A program made the position numbers and the translations under genes. The notes below the pieces were generated by a model. That model saw nothing but the letters and a program-made list of their open reading frames with translations, did not search any database and was not told the origin of the DNA. From assembly GCA_032717465.1 (NCBI GenBank), contig CM064690.1:14190830-14254829 (forward strand): a stretch of DNA of 64,000 bases, given 5' to 3'. Positions 1 through 10,737 of this stretch are shown piece after piece (within the stretch, counting starts at the first letter, position 1; each line of letters begins with the position of its first letter). This stretch comes from Coenobita brevimanus. Its lineage: Eukaryota; Arthropoda; Malacostraca; Decapoda; Coenobitidae.

Positions 1-1200
1 AAATACCTACCATATACCTATACATATATTGGTACTATTGTAATTATAATAAATGATACTGTGCTTTGAATGATAACTAACCTTTTAGGATAGTGTTGGT
101 GGGCTTGCTGGGAATGGAAGGTGGTATCCAAGGCTGTAGGTAGTCCTACAGGGTCCCCAGCGGATGGCTGCTGGCATCACTAGCGGGTAATGGCTGTTGC
201 TCCTCCTCAACCTCCCTCATAAATCCTGCGAAATCACACTCAGAATCACTATCTTCGTCCACAGCCATGGAAGGTCCTGCTTCTGCCTGTCCTAGCACTC
301 TGTAATCCTCGGCAAAGAGCATGCTTCTCACACTGTTGCCGGAGCCCCGTCTCGTGACTGTGGAAAGTGATCACTGTCTCTGACTCGGTAGAGAATAAGG
401 AGAAGCAACTTTGTTTATAAACTGGTACACACGCTGATGAGAAGGGTTTCAAAACGATTGATATTTATTCTAAAATATTAATATGTATTCAGTGTCAGGC
501 TAAATGTTCAGTGCTGTAGTACGATACATTCTCTGTCGAGTCGCCTGGGTTTTGGTCACACTGTTTTGCCCGTCGTATCCTCGGCAGGAATCTATCCAGA
601 TGAATTCCAAATGCCCGTCGTATCCTCGGCAATTTTACCCCGTTACCGTTCCGATTTAGTATCGTATCCTTGGAAAACCTGGTACGAAGTGCCGTGTGAT
701 AACCTTCAGCTGCCAGGATCTTGTCTTGGTTTTTTATTATGGTCCTCACGTTGGCTTCATTCATGTCGTAGGCCTTGGCGGTGTCAACTTTCCTCTCCCC
801 TTTCTTCTTCCTCTCGATGCTTTCTAGCTTGGTGGCCTGAGGGAGGTGCCGACGCTTCTTGGGGTTCTCAGAAGGCTTCCTAGGCATCGTGAGCAGGGTA
901 AAATGCAGTAACAAGGGCAGAAAATGCAGCGAGAAAAAAACACCTTCCAATGCGAATTATGCGACTGAGTGGTGCTGTGGCAGGAGAAATTTAAACAAAA
1001 CATCACATGACAGCAGAAGCGTTTTTAATTGGGCGGCATCACGATCACGTCACGATAGTGGGCGGGGAAGGCTACTTGATCAGAAGTTTTTCATTGGCTA
1101 TCATCATCATGGGAATGTCCAGTATGACCGTTTTGGACCGGGGGTGATCGTGCTAGAGGTGAACTCTGCGGAGTTCGCCCACTTCTAGGAGCTCTGTGCG
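1..1200 (-). pseudogene. Tigger/pogo-like transposase relic, N-terminal HTH plus leader
   Basis: On the minus strand an ATG near 886 opens a short frame starting MPRKPSENPKKRRHLP, with KVDTAKAYDMNEANVRTIIK. This is the CENP-B-type N-terminal helix-turn-helix of Tigger transposases. The frame then degenerates into a duplicated 20-bp motif (569-589 and 611-631). No DDD catalytic core follows. An acidic segment (DEDSDSECDFAGF) near 205-260 could be the C-terminal tail of the same element after an internal deletion. Upstream of the ATG, 1031-1105 carries GC boxes (GGGCGG), a CACGTCACG motif and an inverted CCAAT, which would suit the element's promoter. Element ends were not located. Confidence 0.6.
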
Positions 1201-1316
1201 TGTTATGCTAACACACTCGTGTTGCAGTAATTAGATCGTATTAAATAATACTAATTATTTGCTCTCCGTGCTGGATGTGAGTCGTGCTGGACTAACGCGT
1301 GTTGGACGCGAGGGTA

Positions 1317-1318
<2 letters not shown>

Positions 1319-1359
<41 letters not shown>
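1319..1359. repeat. (TA)n microsatellite left of MITE-1
   Basis: About 20 TA units immediately abut the left terminal inverted repeat of MITE-1. A second TA tract follows the right end, so the MITE probably inserted into a TA run, consistent with TA target choice. Confidence 0.95.
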
Positions 1360-1362
<3 letters not shown>

Positions 1363-2091
1363 TCAACCCTCGGCTATCACTCCCAATTGGTCTTGCTATG
1401 GCTGCGCTATAGCCGAAACCGTGACAGCCGAATTGAAGAACTTATGGAAATAATTCTAATTGGTGCCATGACCTCAATCTTTACCCCTAAGATACCCATT
1501 TTGTACCACATATTAACATACAATAGTCCAAAAATGAGCATGTTTTATGATGTGATCATGATTCTTATAAATACTGTACCCCTCACAGTTGATTCATTGA
1601 TGTTATATTTCTTCCCCACACTTCGCTTGGTCTCTCCATTGTCTATAAGTTTCACATTTCCAGTTTATCTGCATAACTTAGGTTCTTCCTTTTCTTTTAT
1701 TTCCCTGCCAGGTGCCGCAGCATTATGTTGGGTGATGGTAGTGGGACAGGGAGGGGGTAAGTTGGCCATGGTCATATCATAAAAAAGGTTATTGTTCTCG
1801 CTGTCACTGTTCACGGTCTGAGGGTGCGCACTTGAATGGTTTGGCGGGCAGGAGACTCGGTCGGGCGGCCAATCAGCGCTTGGCTGGCGCTGACGTCACA
1901 CGACCAATCACGGAGTGAAGCTTTTGTTGGCTGGGCGGAGCACCGGAGCCCGGCCTTCTTGAAAATTTCGAGCATTTCCGGTGCGTGATAGCGAGCATTT
2001 AGTGCGTGATAAAGGTATTTGGGTAGTTTTTTATATAGTCGTGATAGCGAGATACGCTATAGCAGAACCCGTGATAGCCGAGGGTTGAGTG
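1360..2091. mobile_element. MITE-1 copy 1 (Tigger/mariner-type, TA target)
   Basis: This is a 732-bp non-coding element with 21-bp inverted ends: CACTCAACCCTCGGCTATCA on the left and its near-perfect reverse complement at 2071-2091. It is flanked by TA. A second copy (19680-20403) is collinear over its whole length, which fixes both ends. The interior has no transposase. A GC-rich stretch at 1825-1960 holds CRE and CCAAT motifs (listed separately). The short inverted ends and TA duplication indicate a Tc1/mariner-pogo derived MITE; the autonomous parent is not visible here. Confidence 0.85.
1869..1910. promoter_or_regulatory. CRE flanked by CCAAT boxes inside MITE-1
   Basis: CCAATCA occurs at 1869-1875, the palindromic cAMP-response element TGACGTCA at 1891-1898, and a second CCAATCA at 1904-1910. 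In MITE-1 copy 2 the CRE (20204-20211) and the CCAATCA 5 bp after it (20217-20223) are unchanged, while the first box is mutated to CGATCA. The motifs are seen directly; binding by CREB/ATF or NF-Y is inference. Confidence 0.5.
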
Positions 2092-2369
2092 TATATATAT
2101 ATATATATATATATTTAAGAGCAGTGTGTGCTTGCTTCTTTGTTAAGTTTTTTTACTTTAAGCTTGTTTTCTCTTGACACCTATCCCACCTTGTTTTTAT
2201 CAACCCTCTCTTCCCCATTGTCAGACTTCTATGAGAAATAGGTTTTTTAAGTTTCCCTCCGTAAGTGCTACCCCTCATACAATTCCCACCTTCATAGGTT
2301 TTACATATCTCTGCCTGATACCATGCTAAGTTTGTTTTTTTGCACTGCTAAAAATAATTTCATTCGTAC

Positions 2370-3265
2370 AGAATGCTCTGAACTCTGACTCAGATTCCTC
2401 CTGCTCCTTCTGGCATCTTGTCAAAAACCTTTCAAACAACTTTACTTCATCATCTTGCCCTCCATTTTTCTGCATGGATAGCTGTGTACTTGTTTCTTCT
2501 ACAGATGAAGCAGAACTCTTCTCTAATACCTTTCCTCCTGTTCCTCCTTTGATGATTCCAATTTTGTTTCTTCATCATTTCCCTCTTGTGACTTCCTCAT
2601 GGCTGACATAAAAATTTCTTCAATTGATGTGTATTCTGCCATCACTGGCCACAATATTGACAAGGCATATGGGCCTGATGGGCTCCCTGCTGTTGTTCTC
2701 AAGAACTGTTTCTCTGCTCACACCCTGCTTAGGTAAACTTTCGCCTTTGCCTTTCGACTCGTACCTTTCCCTCTTGCTGGAAGTTTGCTCTCATTTAGCC
2801 TGTCCCAAAGAAGGGTGACCATTTCCACCCCTCTAACCATTGTCCAATTGCATGGATTATGAGCCACAGCTCAGGCTGTGCTGGCCATGCATTACCGTAA
2901 ACAACTCGACCCCTACACAAACTTATGCATAGCACTACGCAAAGATGGAGAGAGAGACTTTTTTTTCTTTTCACAAGATGATGCCTTGGATGTTAATCTT
3001 CAAGTTTGTAATTATTATTATTATTTTTTTTTCACTACTCCTGTACGTGAACTTACACAGGGCCCTACGCAAGGACAGAGAGAGAGAGATTTTTTTTTTT
3101 TCACCAGATGATGCCCTAAATGTTTGTCTTCAAGGTTATATTAAACAAAAAAAAAAAAACTTTTTTCCTTCGTTTTTTGCACACCACGGGGGGGGAATAA
3201 AAGAAGGTAATTGCGCAGTCCAAGGGTTAACATCCTGTATTTCTAAGGTTTTTGAATCTATTGGT
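2370..3265 (+). mobile_element. LINE-F fragment (jockey/CR1-superfamily), RT start
   Basis: Plus-strand reading gives KAYGPDGLPAVVLKN, then PSCWKFALI and PVPKKGDHFHPSNHCPIA. This is the conserved start of the reverse transcriptase domain (GPDGIP and the NYRPIAL motif). The frame is broken by stops and shifts. The RT text resumes near 3231 (TSCISKVFESI), so 2870-3230 is an insertion. That insertion has two imperfect copies of a roughly 100-bp unit with T-rich tracts (2916-3030 and 3045-3150). 2115-2369 upstream has no clear coding signal. Confidence 0.6.
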
Positions 3266-3269
3266 GGTA

Positions 3270-3462
3270 GTTGGGGATGCTCACCATCCTCTCACTCGAT
3301 GTAGTGCTGCTTTGGGTGTCTGCCTTTTCCTCTCTTCCTTCCTTCCTTCTTCCTCTTTCTTTCCTCTTCCTTCTGCCTGCGGGTGCCTTTGCACTCCCTC
3401 TTCTATCTTTCTTTCCTTCACTCTTTCCCTTTCCTTCTGCATATGGGTGACTCTACATAGAA
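3270..3462 (+). mobile_element. SINE-G head fragment
   Basis: Begins with the TCACCATCC...GTAGTGCTGCTTTGGG head seen in the other SINE-G copies, followed by the pyrimidine-rich stretch and GGGTGACTCTACA. The palindrome, tRNA-like part and (GGAT)n tail are missing. Confidence 0.65.
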
Positions 3463-3539
3463 GGGGTTGATTGGAGTCTCTTTCCCATGCTAGACTCACT
3501 ACATGAATGTCCTCTCTTTATGCTATGCCTCATGGAGAA

Positions 3540-3672
3540 TTTCAAGACTGACGAAAAAAATTGGAAAATCTGCCGAACAATCAGAGATTTTCGTAAATGG
3601 GACTATTTCTCAAAACTGCCGAAATGTCACATTTGCCGGGGAATTGGATGCCGAAGAATTGGACTTTTACTG
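3540..3672. mobile_element. Right end of a Tigger-like MITE
   Basis: Ends in TTGGACTTTTACTG followed by TA, the reverse complement of a CAGTAAAAGTCC-type terminus. Internal TGCCGA motifs recur, as in the MITE at 9460-10028. The left end was not identified. Confidence 0.4.
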
Positions 3673-4140
3673 TATAAAGAATTACTGTAGGTCAATTAGG
3701 ACTGATTTTAGAGAGCGCGAAAGGAAATCTTACACTCGAGCAAGGCTCGTAGCACACTGACTGAGGCAGTGGGTTGACACTGGGTGTGGGGTGGGTTGAG
3801 CGCGGTGGAGGGATACACGGGAAAGCAAGTAGTGCTTTGTTCTCGCCCAAAAATGGACGCAAAATCATTCCATAACCAAAACAATGGGGACTATTTCGTT
3901 CAGCGCGGCATTGAATAGGTAATCAGCGGTTGAAATGTGTGCAGATGCAGCCTGCGTCAAATGGTAACAAGTGCATGAATTTGCACCGCACTCATGAAAA
4001 CAAAAGAGTTAACAGTACATTACAGTATTTTGTTATTAGGAGCATCTGTTTGCTGTTTTTTGACATTTTAAAGCATTTTGCAGGGGTTAGACAGTGGATA
4101 AGTGTTACAGTGTTGTAGGGTTGGGGGTTAGGGGCCCCTA
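3673..4140. other. Intron stretch without recognised feature
   Basis: No coding similarity or repeat family recognised. The stretch lies between two MITE ends and may be interior sequence of the element that ends at 4224. Confidence 0.5.
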
Positions 4141-4224
4141 GGGGGGACTTTTGCATAATTCGACTTTTTGACAGTATCCGTCAGGCCTTTGGCTCTATTA
4201 CGGCAGATAATTGAGAGTTTACTG
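4141..4224. mobile_element. Right end of a Tigger-like element
   Basis: GGCTCTATTACGGCAGATAA followed by TTGAGAGTTTACTG is the same terminal block found at 15351-15392 and, inverted, at 61396-61430. It is therefore one end of the Tigger family present at 61396-64000. Confidence 0.6.
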
Positions 4225-5220
4225 TGTACCTCTTTGGTACCACCCCATGGCATTCACAGAAAAGTGTTGTATTCCCCTTAACTGCAGCTTCTACACCCTC
4301 ATCCCACCACCATGTTACTTTACGTCTTTCGGGGGTGGAGTCCCTTGTCCATCCACACGCTGAATTGGTAACTCTCAGGAGGTTGTTCTTGAGAGCTCTG
4401 TTTTGTTCATTAACACTTTAGTCAGCAGCTTCCTGTTCAGCCACTACTCTATGCATCTCACTATAGAATCTATCTATCTATCTATCTATAGCCCGACGCC
4501 CTAATCCCACAAAGGGTGGCCGCAGACAAAACGCCTCCAAGTCACTCTGTCACCCACCATTTGACTACCCTCCCCCCAACTCACTATAGAAGGCATCCCA
4601 TATTGCTTGGTTTTTCAATTTCCATATTTTCAATTTTTCCTCCTAGGTGTTTAGGTTCTCATCTTCACCACCTGCTCCTTCAGCACCATGTCATTTATCT
4701 GTATTTTGTGTTGCTGCACACACTTTTTGCTCCCTATAACTTTAACATCCCTCACCAACCTCCTATCAGCCCTCCTCACCAGGAAATAGTCAGTCTGACT
4801 ACTGTTTTCACCAGACTTGTATGTAATCAATCTACTCTCACATTTCCTGAAATATGTTTTGCAAATAATTATGTCCATTTCCTCCCCAAATTTGAGTATC
4901 ATTTCCTCTTCCACATTCCTTGTACCATATGCGCATCCTTCATGTACCTCTTCATGTCGTTGAGCTGCTTCACCTACATAACCATTTAAGTCCCCTCCCA
5001 AAACTACAATCTCATCCTCCCTCCACACCTCTTACTATGCATATCAAGTCATCCAGAATCATCCAGGCCAACCTATGGAACATATGCCGATATAAACGAA
5101 ATCATGAGCTTACCAAACAGAATTTTCACTGTTGTAATCCTTTCATTCACCTTCATTACATTCATAACTTATTCCATCCATTTTTCCTTAACCAGCACAC
5201 TCACAATTATTGAGTAGAAT
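4225..5220 (-). pseudogene. LINE-C fragment, endonuclease to linker
   Basis: The minus strand from 5028 encodes VVLGGDLNGYVGEAAQ and GENSSQTDYFLVRR, the C-terminal half of an AP-endonuclease domain (GDxNxxVG; the DYxLV block). The linker (LKNNLLRVT, VTWWWDEGV) reads at 4430-4230. A 111-bp LINE-A tail is inserted at 4469-4579. Stops and shifts make it dead. LINE-C names a non-LTR family with several collinear copies in this window. Confidence 0.75.
4469..4579 (-). mobile_element. LINE-A 3' tail, precise 111-bp insertion
   Basis: Begins with (ATCT)n and continues as the reverse complement of the LINE-A 3' end (GGCGTC...GGC then GATA repeats). It is flanked by a 12-bp target-site duplication CTCACTATAGAA at 4457-4468 and 4580-4591. 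The uninterrupted LINE-C copy at about 50660-50685 shows the empty site. It is a severely 5'-truncated retrotransposition event. Confidence 0.9.
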
Positions 5221-5381
5221 TGGCAAATTAACCATATGGGTAGGAATGGAACTTTTATGTGACCTTGTAGAGAAAAAGAATGTTAAAAAGAAACAAATCT
5301 TAACAAGGAATTACTGTACATCATGGGAATGAAGGGATTAATGAGACCTGTACTTCATTACTAATATTTGCCTTGTGTCAG

Positions 5382-5577
5382 GTGGGTCTGGCTCGTGCAG
5401 AAGATGGCGCCACACGTGCCAAGCTGTACAACCAGCTGGTGGAAATGGCTGACATAATTCTGGCAGACTATCAGCCTCAACTGCGCTCCCTGGCCGCCTC
5501 ACCGCTGGACCACATGGCACACGCTGCACTCACACGCAGCTATGAGAAGGATCGATACGACTTGATCCGACCACTTG
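5382..5577 (+). CDS. Nup133: Nup133 exon A (internal coding exon)
   Basis: This exon encodes about 65 residues of the Nup133 helical stack domain, starting VGLARAEDG and ending EKDRYDLIRPL. Nup133 is a scaffold nucleoporin of the Y-shaped Nup107-160 complex and acts at the nuclear envelope and, in animals, at kinetochores. Boundaries come from a pyrimidine-rich acceptor ending in CAG at 5381 and a GTAAGA donor at 5578. It enters in phase 0 and ends in phase 1 (196 bp). The split codon is completed by the first two bases of the exon at 20633, giving a clean Leu-Val-Ser junction. The identification rests on remembered similarity to animal Nup133 (LxLAR, YEKxRxDL motifs) and on the next four exons continuing collinearly. 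Earlier exons are not in the window. Confidence 0.88.
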
Positions 5578-6340
5578 GTAAGAAGTTGTACTAGCAAATT
5601 CCACTTAACCCTTTCAGTCTTGTGATTTATTTTTGTACTGTATTTGGTTCTTGCTCTCTCCAAAGAATTTTATTTACCTTTGGAAAGAATTTTCAAACTG
5701 CCATCAGTAACCTCTTCACTACAAAAGACCTTCCATGAACTTCATAAAACCATAGGTTTCATGGCCAGAATAAAATCTAAATTGCCAGTATGTTATCAGT
5801 GTGAAAATTTTTGGCAAAATTCTACTTTGAAACAACTGTGAGAGACATTGCTCTGATTTGTGATGCAAGGCTCTTCACAACGTTCAGGTCGCTGTTTGGG
5901 CGCAAGTACCCAACATCCATACTGAATACATGATTGGGCTGGGTCATTTAGGAATGGTATGATGGTATAAGCAGGTATGTTTTTGTTACACATTGATAGG
6001 TCGTTGTTGAAGATCAGCTGACTTTCAACAACTTTCACATCCCCAAACTGTTCTCTTCCCCAGCCTGGGTCAGTAACACACTCTTTTGTTCAGCAGTCCA
6101 CCACTCAACCACTTTTTTTTAATGCAAAAATAAAGAACCCAAGACTAAGAGCCTGCATATCCTGTTCTTTCCAAGAAAACTGAACAAAGAGATTCTCTGC
6201 TTTGAGATGTGTAGACTCATCGCATTGAAAATACAGGGGATCGTAGGTAGAGGGAGAGCCAGTTCCAGAGATAACCTGCTGTATATATGAAAGAGTACCA
6301 GTTACCTCCTTCTCTAGAGTTAGACAGAAAAGGGATGAGT
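5578..6340. other. Nup133 intron after exon A, unassigned part
   Basis: AT-rich intron sequence with no recognised gene. A short GGTAGAGGGAGAGCCAGTTC block near 6245-6280 resembles a block at 10105-10145 and may be a scrap of a shared repeat. Confidence 0.5.
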
Positions 6341-9222
6341 GTATTTACCTAATTGTGATGTACTGGAAATGAGCTACGCTTGTGGAGTCCCGTCTCTGTT
6401 TCTCAGTAAGTCAGATTTTGCTTTAAACTCGTTTAAGTTTTTAGACTGGATGATCTCTTTGTCCAGGCTATTCCACAGGGCTGTGCATCTATAAGGTAAA
6501 CTATATTTCTTGATATCCTTCAAGTAGCTTGGCTTCTTCAGTTTCATTCCATGTCCTCTTGTTACTCTCTTATCCCATAAAAACAGATCTTCTCTGTCAA
6601 TTTTATCTACTCCCATCATGGTCCTGAACACTGCAATCATGTTGCCCCTCTTTCTCCTTTCCTCTAAGGAAGGCAAATCCAGCTTTTCCAGCCTCTCTCT
6701 GTACGACAGATCTGCCAGACTGGGGACCATCTTCGTTGCTGTTCTTTGTATTCTCTCAATCTTGTTTATATTTTCCTTTTTGTGTGGGGACTACACTACT
6801 GCTGCATATTCTAACCTGGGGCGGATCATGGCCACTATCAATTTTTTCATTATCTCCTCATCCATGTAATGAAGTGCTACTCTTATGTTAGTCAAGAGTT
6901 AATACGTCTCTCTAACTATCTTGTTAGTGTGTTTATCAGGTGACAAACATTCTGGACCAGCACTCCCAGATCTTTCTCTTCTCTCACTTTTGTGATTGGT
7001 TCATTACCCATCAGATAATTCAGTGATGGCCTCTTGGTACTTTTACTCAATTCCAATATTTTACATTTCTTTGCGTTGAATTTCATTTCCCACATCCGGC
7101 TCCAGTCATGCATCCTATCCAGATCCTCTTGCAGCATTTTACAGTCTTCCTCGGCCTCTACCTTCCTCAAGATCTTTGCATCATCAGCAAACAGACTTGC
7201 ATAACTGTTCAGTTCATCTGCCATATCATTTATGTAAATCAGGAACATTACTGGCTCCAACACCGATCCCTGTGGGACTCCCTTGTTACTTCCCTCCATC
7301 CAAACATCCTGTCCTTTATTACTGTCCTCATTTTTCTGTCTCTCAAAAAGTCTCTCATCCATTCCAGGATGTTTCCCTTCAGTCCTCCTATATGCTCTAG
7401 TTTCCACAGTAGTCTCTTATGGGGTACCTTGTCAAAGGCCTTCTCCAAATCTAAATACACACAGTCCACCCAATCATCTCTCTCCTGTAGCACGTCAGTT
7501 GCCCTTTAGTAAAATCTCAACAGGTTGGAAACACATGACCTTCCACTTCTGAATCCAAACTGACTTTCAGCCAAAATATGCATCTCTTCCAGATATTTCA
7601 TCCATCTGTCTTTCAGGATTCTCTCGCACAATTTTGCAACCATGCTGGTTAGGGACACTGGTCTATAATTCAGGGGTTCTTCCCTGTTTTCTCCCTTATA
7701 AATTGGTACCGCATTTGCCCTCTTCTATTCCCGAGGCACTTCCCCTCTTCCAGAGAACACACAATTTAACCGTGAATCTTATCTGCCAGTTGTTCTTTGC
7801 GCTCCTTCAGTACCCAATTAGAGATTCCATCCAGTCCTGGGGCTTTCCTTACATCTTGAGTTTCCAGTAATGTATACACGTCCTGTACTTCCCATTTTAT
7901 ATCTTTTATCATTTCATTTCTAGTCACTCCCTCCCCATCCACAAACTCCCTTTCATTAGTGAAAACCAATTGGAAACATTTGTTCATTATTTCAGCATGC
8001 TTTGCCGCATCTTTATAGACCTTCCCTTCTACTCTCAGTTTGGCAGTTCCTTCCTTTTATTTCAATTTGCCATTGACAAATCTATACAACAGTTTGGGTT
8101 CATCCTAACATTTGTCTATTATACCTTTTTCAAAGGTCCTTTCTTCCTCTGTATGTATTCTTGTGTATTCATTTCTAGTTCTTTTATATTCTTCCCTTGT
8201 TTTGTATTATCTTTCTTTCTCCTGTTGTTCCATGCCATGTCCCTCTCTTTTTTTGCTATCATACACTATATTTTAAACCACTCCTTTTTCCTGTTTTCTT
8301 TCCCCCTGACTCTTGGCACATATTTTTCCTCTCTCGAATTATACAGGTCTAGAAAGATATCCCACTTCCTCAGTATCTCTTTTGTTTCTCTGAATTTTCT
8401 TCAATCTGCATTTTCGAAAAATTTTCTCAGTCCTGTAAAGTCTGCTTTCCCAGAGTTGTATCTTCCCTGCCTTTACAGCTCGTCTCTTGGCACCACGTTC
8501 CCTATTATCATCTGGAACTCAGTGACCACATGATCACTTTTTCCTATAAGAAACAGATATTTTAAAGATTTGATTATTTCAGGTTCTTTGGTTAGCAGTA
8601 AATCTAATCTTGCTGGTATGTCCTCACCTCAGAAACGTGTCTCATCCTTGACCCACTGCGTCATCACATTATTTATTGCTATATTTAACAATATAGTTCC
8701 CCATGGATCTTCACTGCCTCCAGAGTCCCATTCCTCCCAGTTCACCTCTTTACAATTGAAGTCACCCATTAAAATTATATTGTTGCTTTTCTCAATATTT
8801 TTCTGTAAATAACTAGCCATGTCTGACAACATTTCCTGGTATTCATCGTCATTCCATGCTCTTGTCTTAGAGGAAACTTACATTACTGCCATATCTCTCT
8901 TGCCATTCTCTCCAGTATTTCATATTTATCATATTAGTCCTACCCTCTCTTATTTCCACAGTATCTACATTTATGTTGTTCTTCACTGCTATCATCACTC
9001 CTCCTCCCGTTTTTCCTTTTCCGTCTCTTTTCCATAGTTTGTATTTACCATCTCCCATATGGACTTCAATATCCTTTCTTAACTTGGTCTCTACAAAGCA
9101 CATAACACCAGGTTCATGTACCTTCAAGAAATCGTTGATTTCTAACCTTGCCGTTATTAAACCATCAGCATTAAGATACAGTATGCCACTTTCAAACTTT
9201 TTTCGGTGTGTAGCTAGACAGA
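6341..9222 (-). pseudogene. LINE-E, CR1-like retrotransposon, degenerate
   Basis: Read on the minus strand. 9170-8940 gives an endonuclease start (LNADGLITARLEI, CFVETKL). 8832-8629 carries IILMGDFNCKEVNWEEW, the CR1 endonuclease signature. RT follows: DCVYLDLEKAFDKVPHKRLL (about 7465), VPQGSVLEPVMFLIYINDM and YASLFADDAKIL (about 7200), with the catalytic FADD intact. The C-terminal domain is at 6730-6374 (DKIDREDLF, RTRGH-like RVTRGHGMKL). The 3' end is AATTAGGTAAATAC at 6341-6355, typical of arthropod CR1 ends. At least several frameshifts split the frame, so it is inactive. It lies antisense to Nup133. Confidence 0.85.
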
Positions 9223-9459
9223 TGCTGCATGCCTGGTATAATGAGGGTGGAATGCAAGGACTGTTCAGAAAGACAGTAACAGCAGAAGAGAGAGAGAAGG
9301 TGCAGCAATATGGCACAGAGAGAGAGGCAGTGAGAAGAGGAGCGTTAAAAAGACGAAAGACTTACTCCACTTTTTTTTTTTTTTTTTTTTTATGTGAGGA
9401 AGAAGGAACCAAAGGCAACGAGCCCGCAAAACTGTTCCTTCCAAGAGAAAAACAAAATT
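9223..9459. other. Short unassigned stretch with poly-T
   Basis: Purine-rich sequence (AGAGAGAGAAGG) followed by a T run at 9371-9391. No coding signal. Confidence 0.5.
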
Positions 9460-10028
9460 CAGTAAAACTTCTACAATTCTTCATCCTTCAAGTCGGAAAC
9501 CTCTACAAAATGGGAAGGGTCCAAAATATCCATTTAATAAATCAAAATTCAAAAATTCCCAAAAATGCACATATGAGAGAAAGAGTCAAAAATTCCCCCA
9601 ACTCAGTAAGATGCCGAGTTGTACAGTAATGTTTAAGTGTTTAGTGTTTAGTTCCCCAGTACTGTATAGTACAAGTGATAAATACATTACAGCAATGGCC
9701 TTTGCAGTGTTAATTGTGCTTTATATAGTGTACAGTGTCACGCACAGTACAGTAAAGGTGTGCCCAAAAGTGATCATGAGCCCCCCTAACACCTCCAAAA
9801 ACTACCAAAAGTCCTCCTCTATGCCTGGAATACACCCTACAACTGCATGGAATCATGGTAGGGCAGCTTTTACTGTCTGTTATGAAAACTTTTATTTTTT
9901 TTCCATTTTTTTCCTTTTTGGTGTGTGTGTGCTGGGGGGGAATTTGAAGTTCATCCCTACAACTCGGCAAATAGGCTAACTCGGCAAGGCTTGCACATGT
10001 ATTATGCCGAGTTGTAAAGGTTTTACTG
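9460..10028. mobile_element. Tigger-like MITE, 569 bp
   Basis: The left end CAGTAAAACTTCTACAATTC is mirrored on the right by GAGTTGTAAAGGTTTTACTG. TGCCGAGTTGTA and AACTCGGCA motifs repeat near both ends. No transposase is encoded. No clear TA duplication is left (TT and CA flank it), so the copy is old. Confidence 0.65.
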
Positions 10029-10262
10029 CACAAGAGAGAGCCGAATTCAAGATCCGATCATTGTGAGATGCCTGGACACACTATGTTTGAAAGACTGGAG
10101 ATCATAGGAAACAGGAAATACAGACAGAGGGAGACAGTTCCAGAGTCTTCAAAAGAGCTGTTTATGGTGAGCCATCTCACACAAGAGACTTTTATTCTAT
10201 ACAGGGGTGAATGAGGCCCTTGCATAAAGTTAGCATATTGTGGGATCAGAGAGTACACAGAA

Positions 10263-10300
<38 letters not shown>

Positions 10301-10307
10301 CCCCAGA

Positions 10308-10737
10308 TGTCCATCCATACATTACATCCATAAATTCGTCATCTAACCCTGTGTTGCCCTTGAGGAGTGTAGGAGCCCAGGGCTAGGCAAATTGGTCTTG
10401 ACATTTAAGATGGGTGACCAGCCCCACTCATCCCTGAGTGGCATTACTTGAGCAATAAACCCCAACCATCCCTTGAATGTAAACTTAAACAGGCTTAATT
10501 CGGTTTGAGCGCCATAATTACCCACTAAACCACCCGGCACCATACTTTGGTTATATGGTTACCACCCAGTGTAGTAAATGGTTTCCTGGTGTACAGGAAA
10601 CCATTTGGCTTGTCACTCAGGGTAGTGTCACCCATAAACAGAAGGAAGAGGAAAGAAAGAAGGAAAGAAAGGCAGAAGAGAAAGGACAGAACGAAGGAAA
10701 GAAGAGAGGAAGAGGCAGTCACCTAAGAATCGAGTGA
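10308..10737 (-). mobile_element. SINE-G copy, near full length
   Basis: Reads minus strand from the pyrimidine-rich head (10737) through the AAATGG...CCATTT palindrome (10576-10606) and the tRNA-like region with A-box-like TGGTTTAGTGGG and B-box-like GGTTTA..TCC at 10540-10470, to a degenerate GGATG tail beside a poly-T run at 10264-10301. It interrupts LINE-F sequence. Confidence 0.8.
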
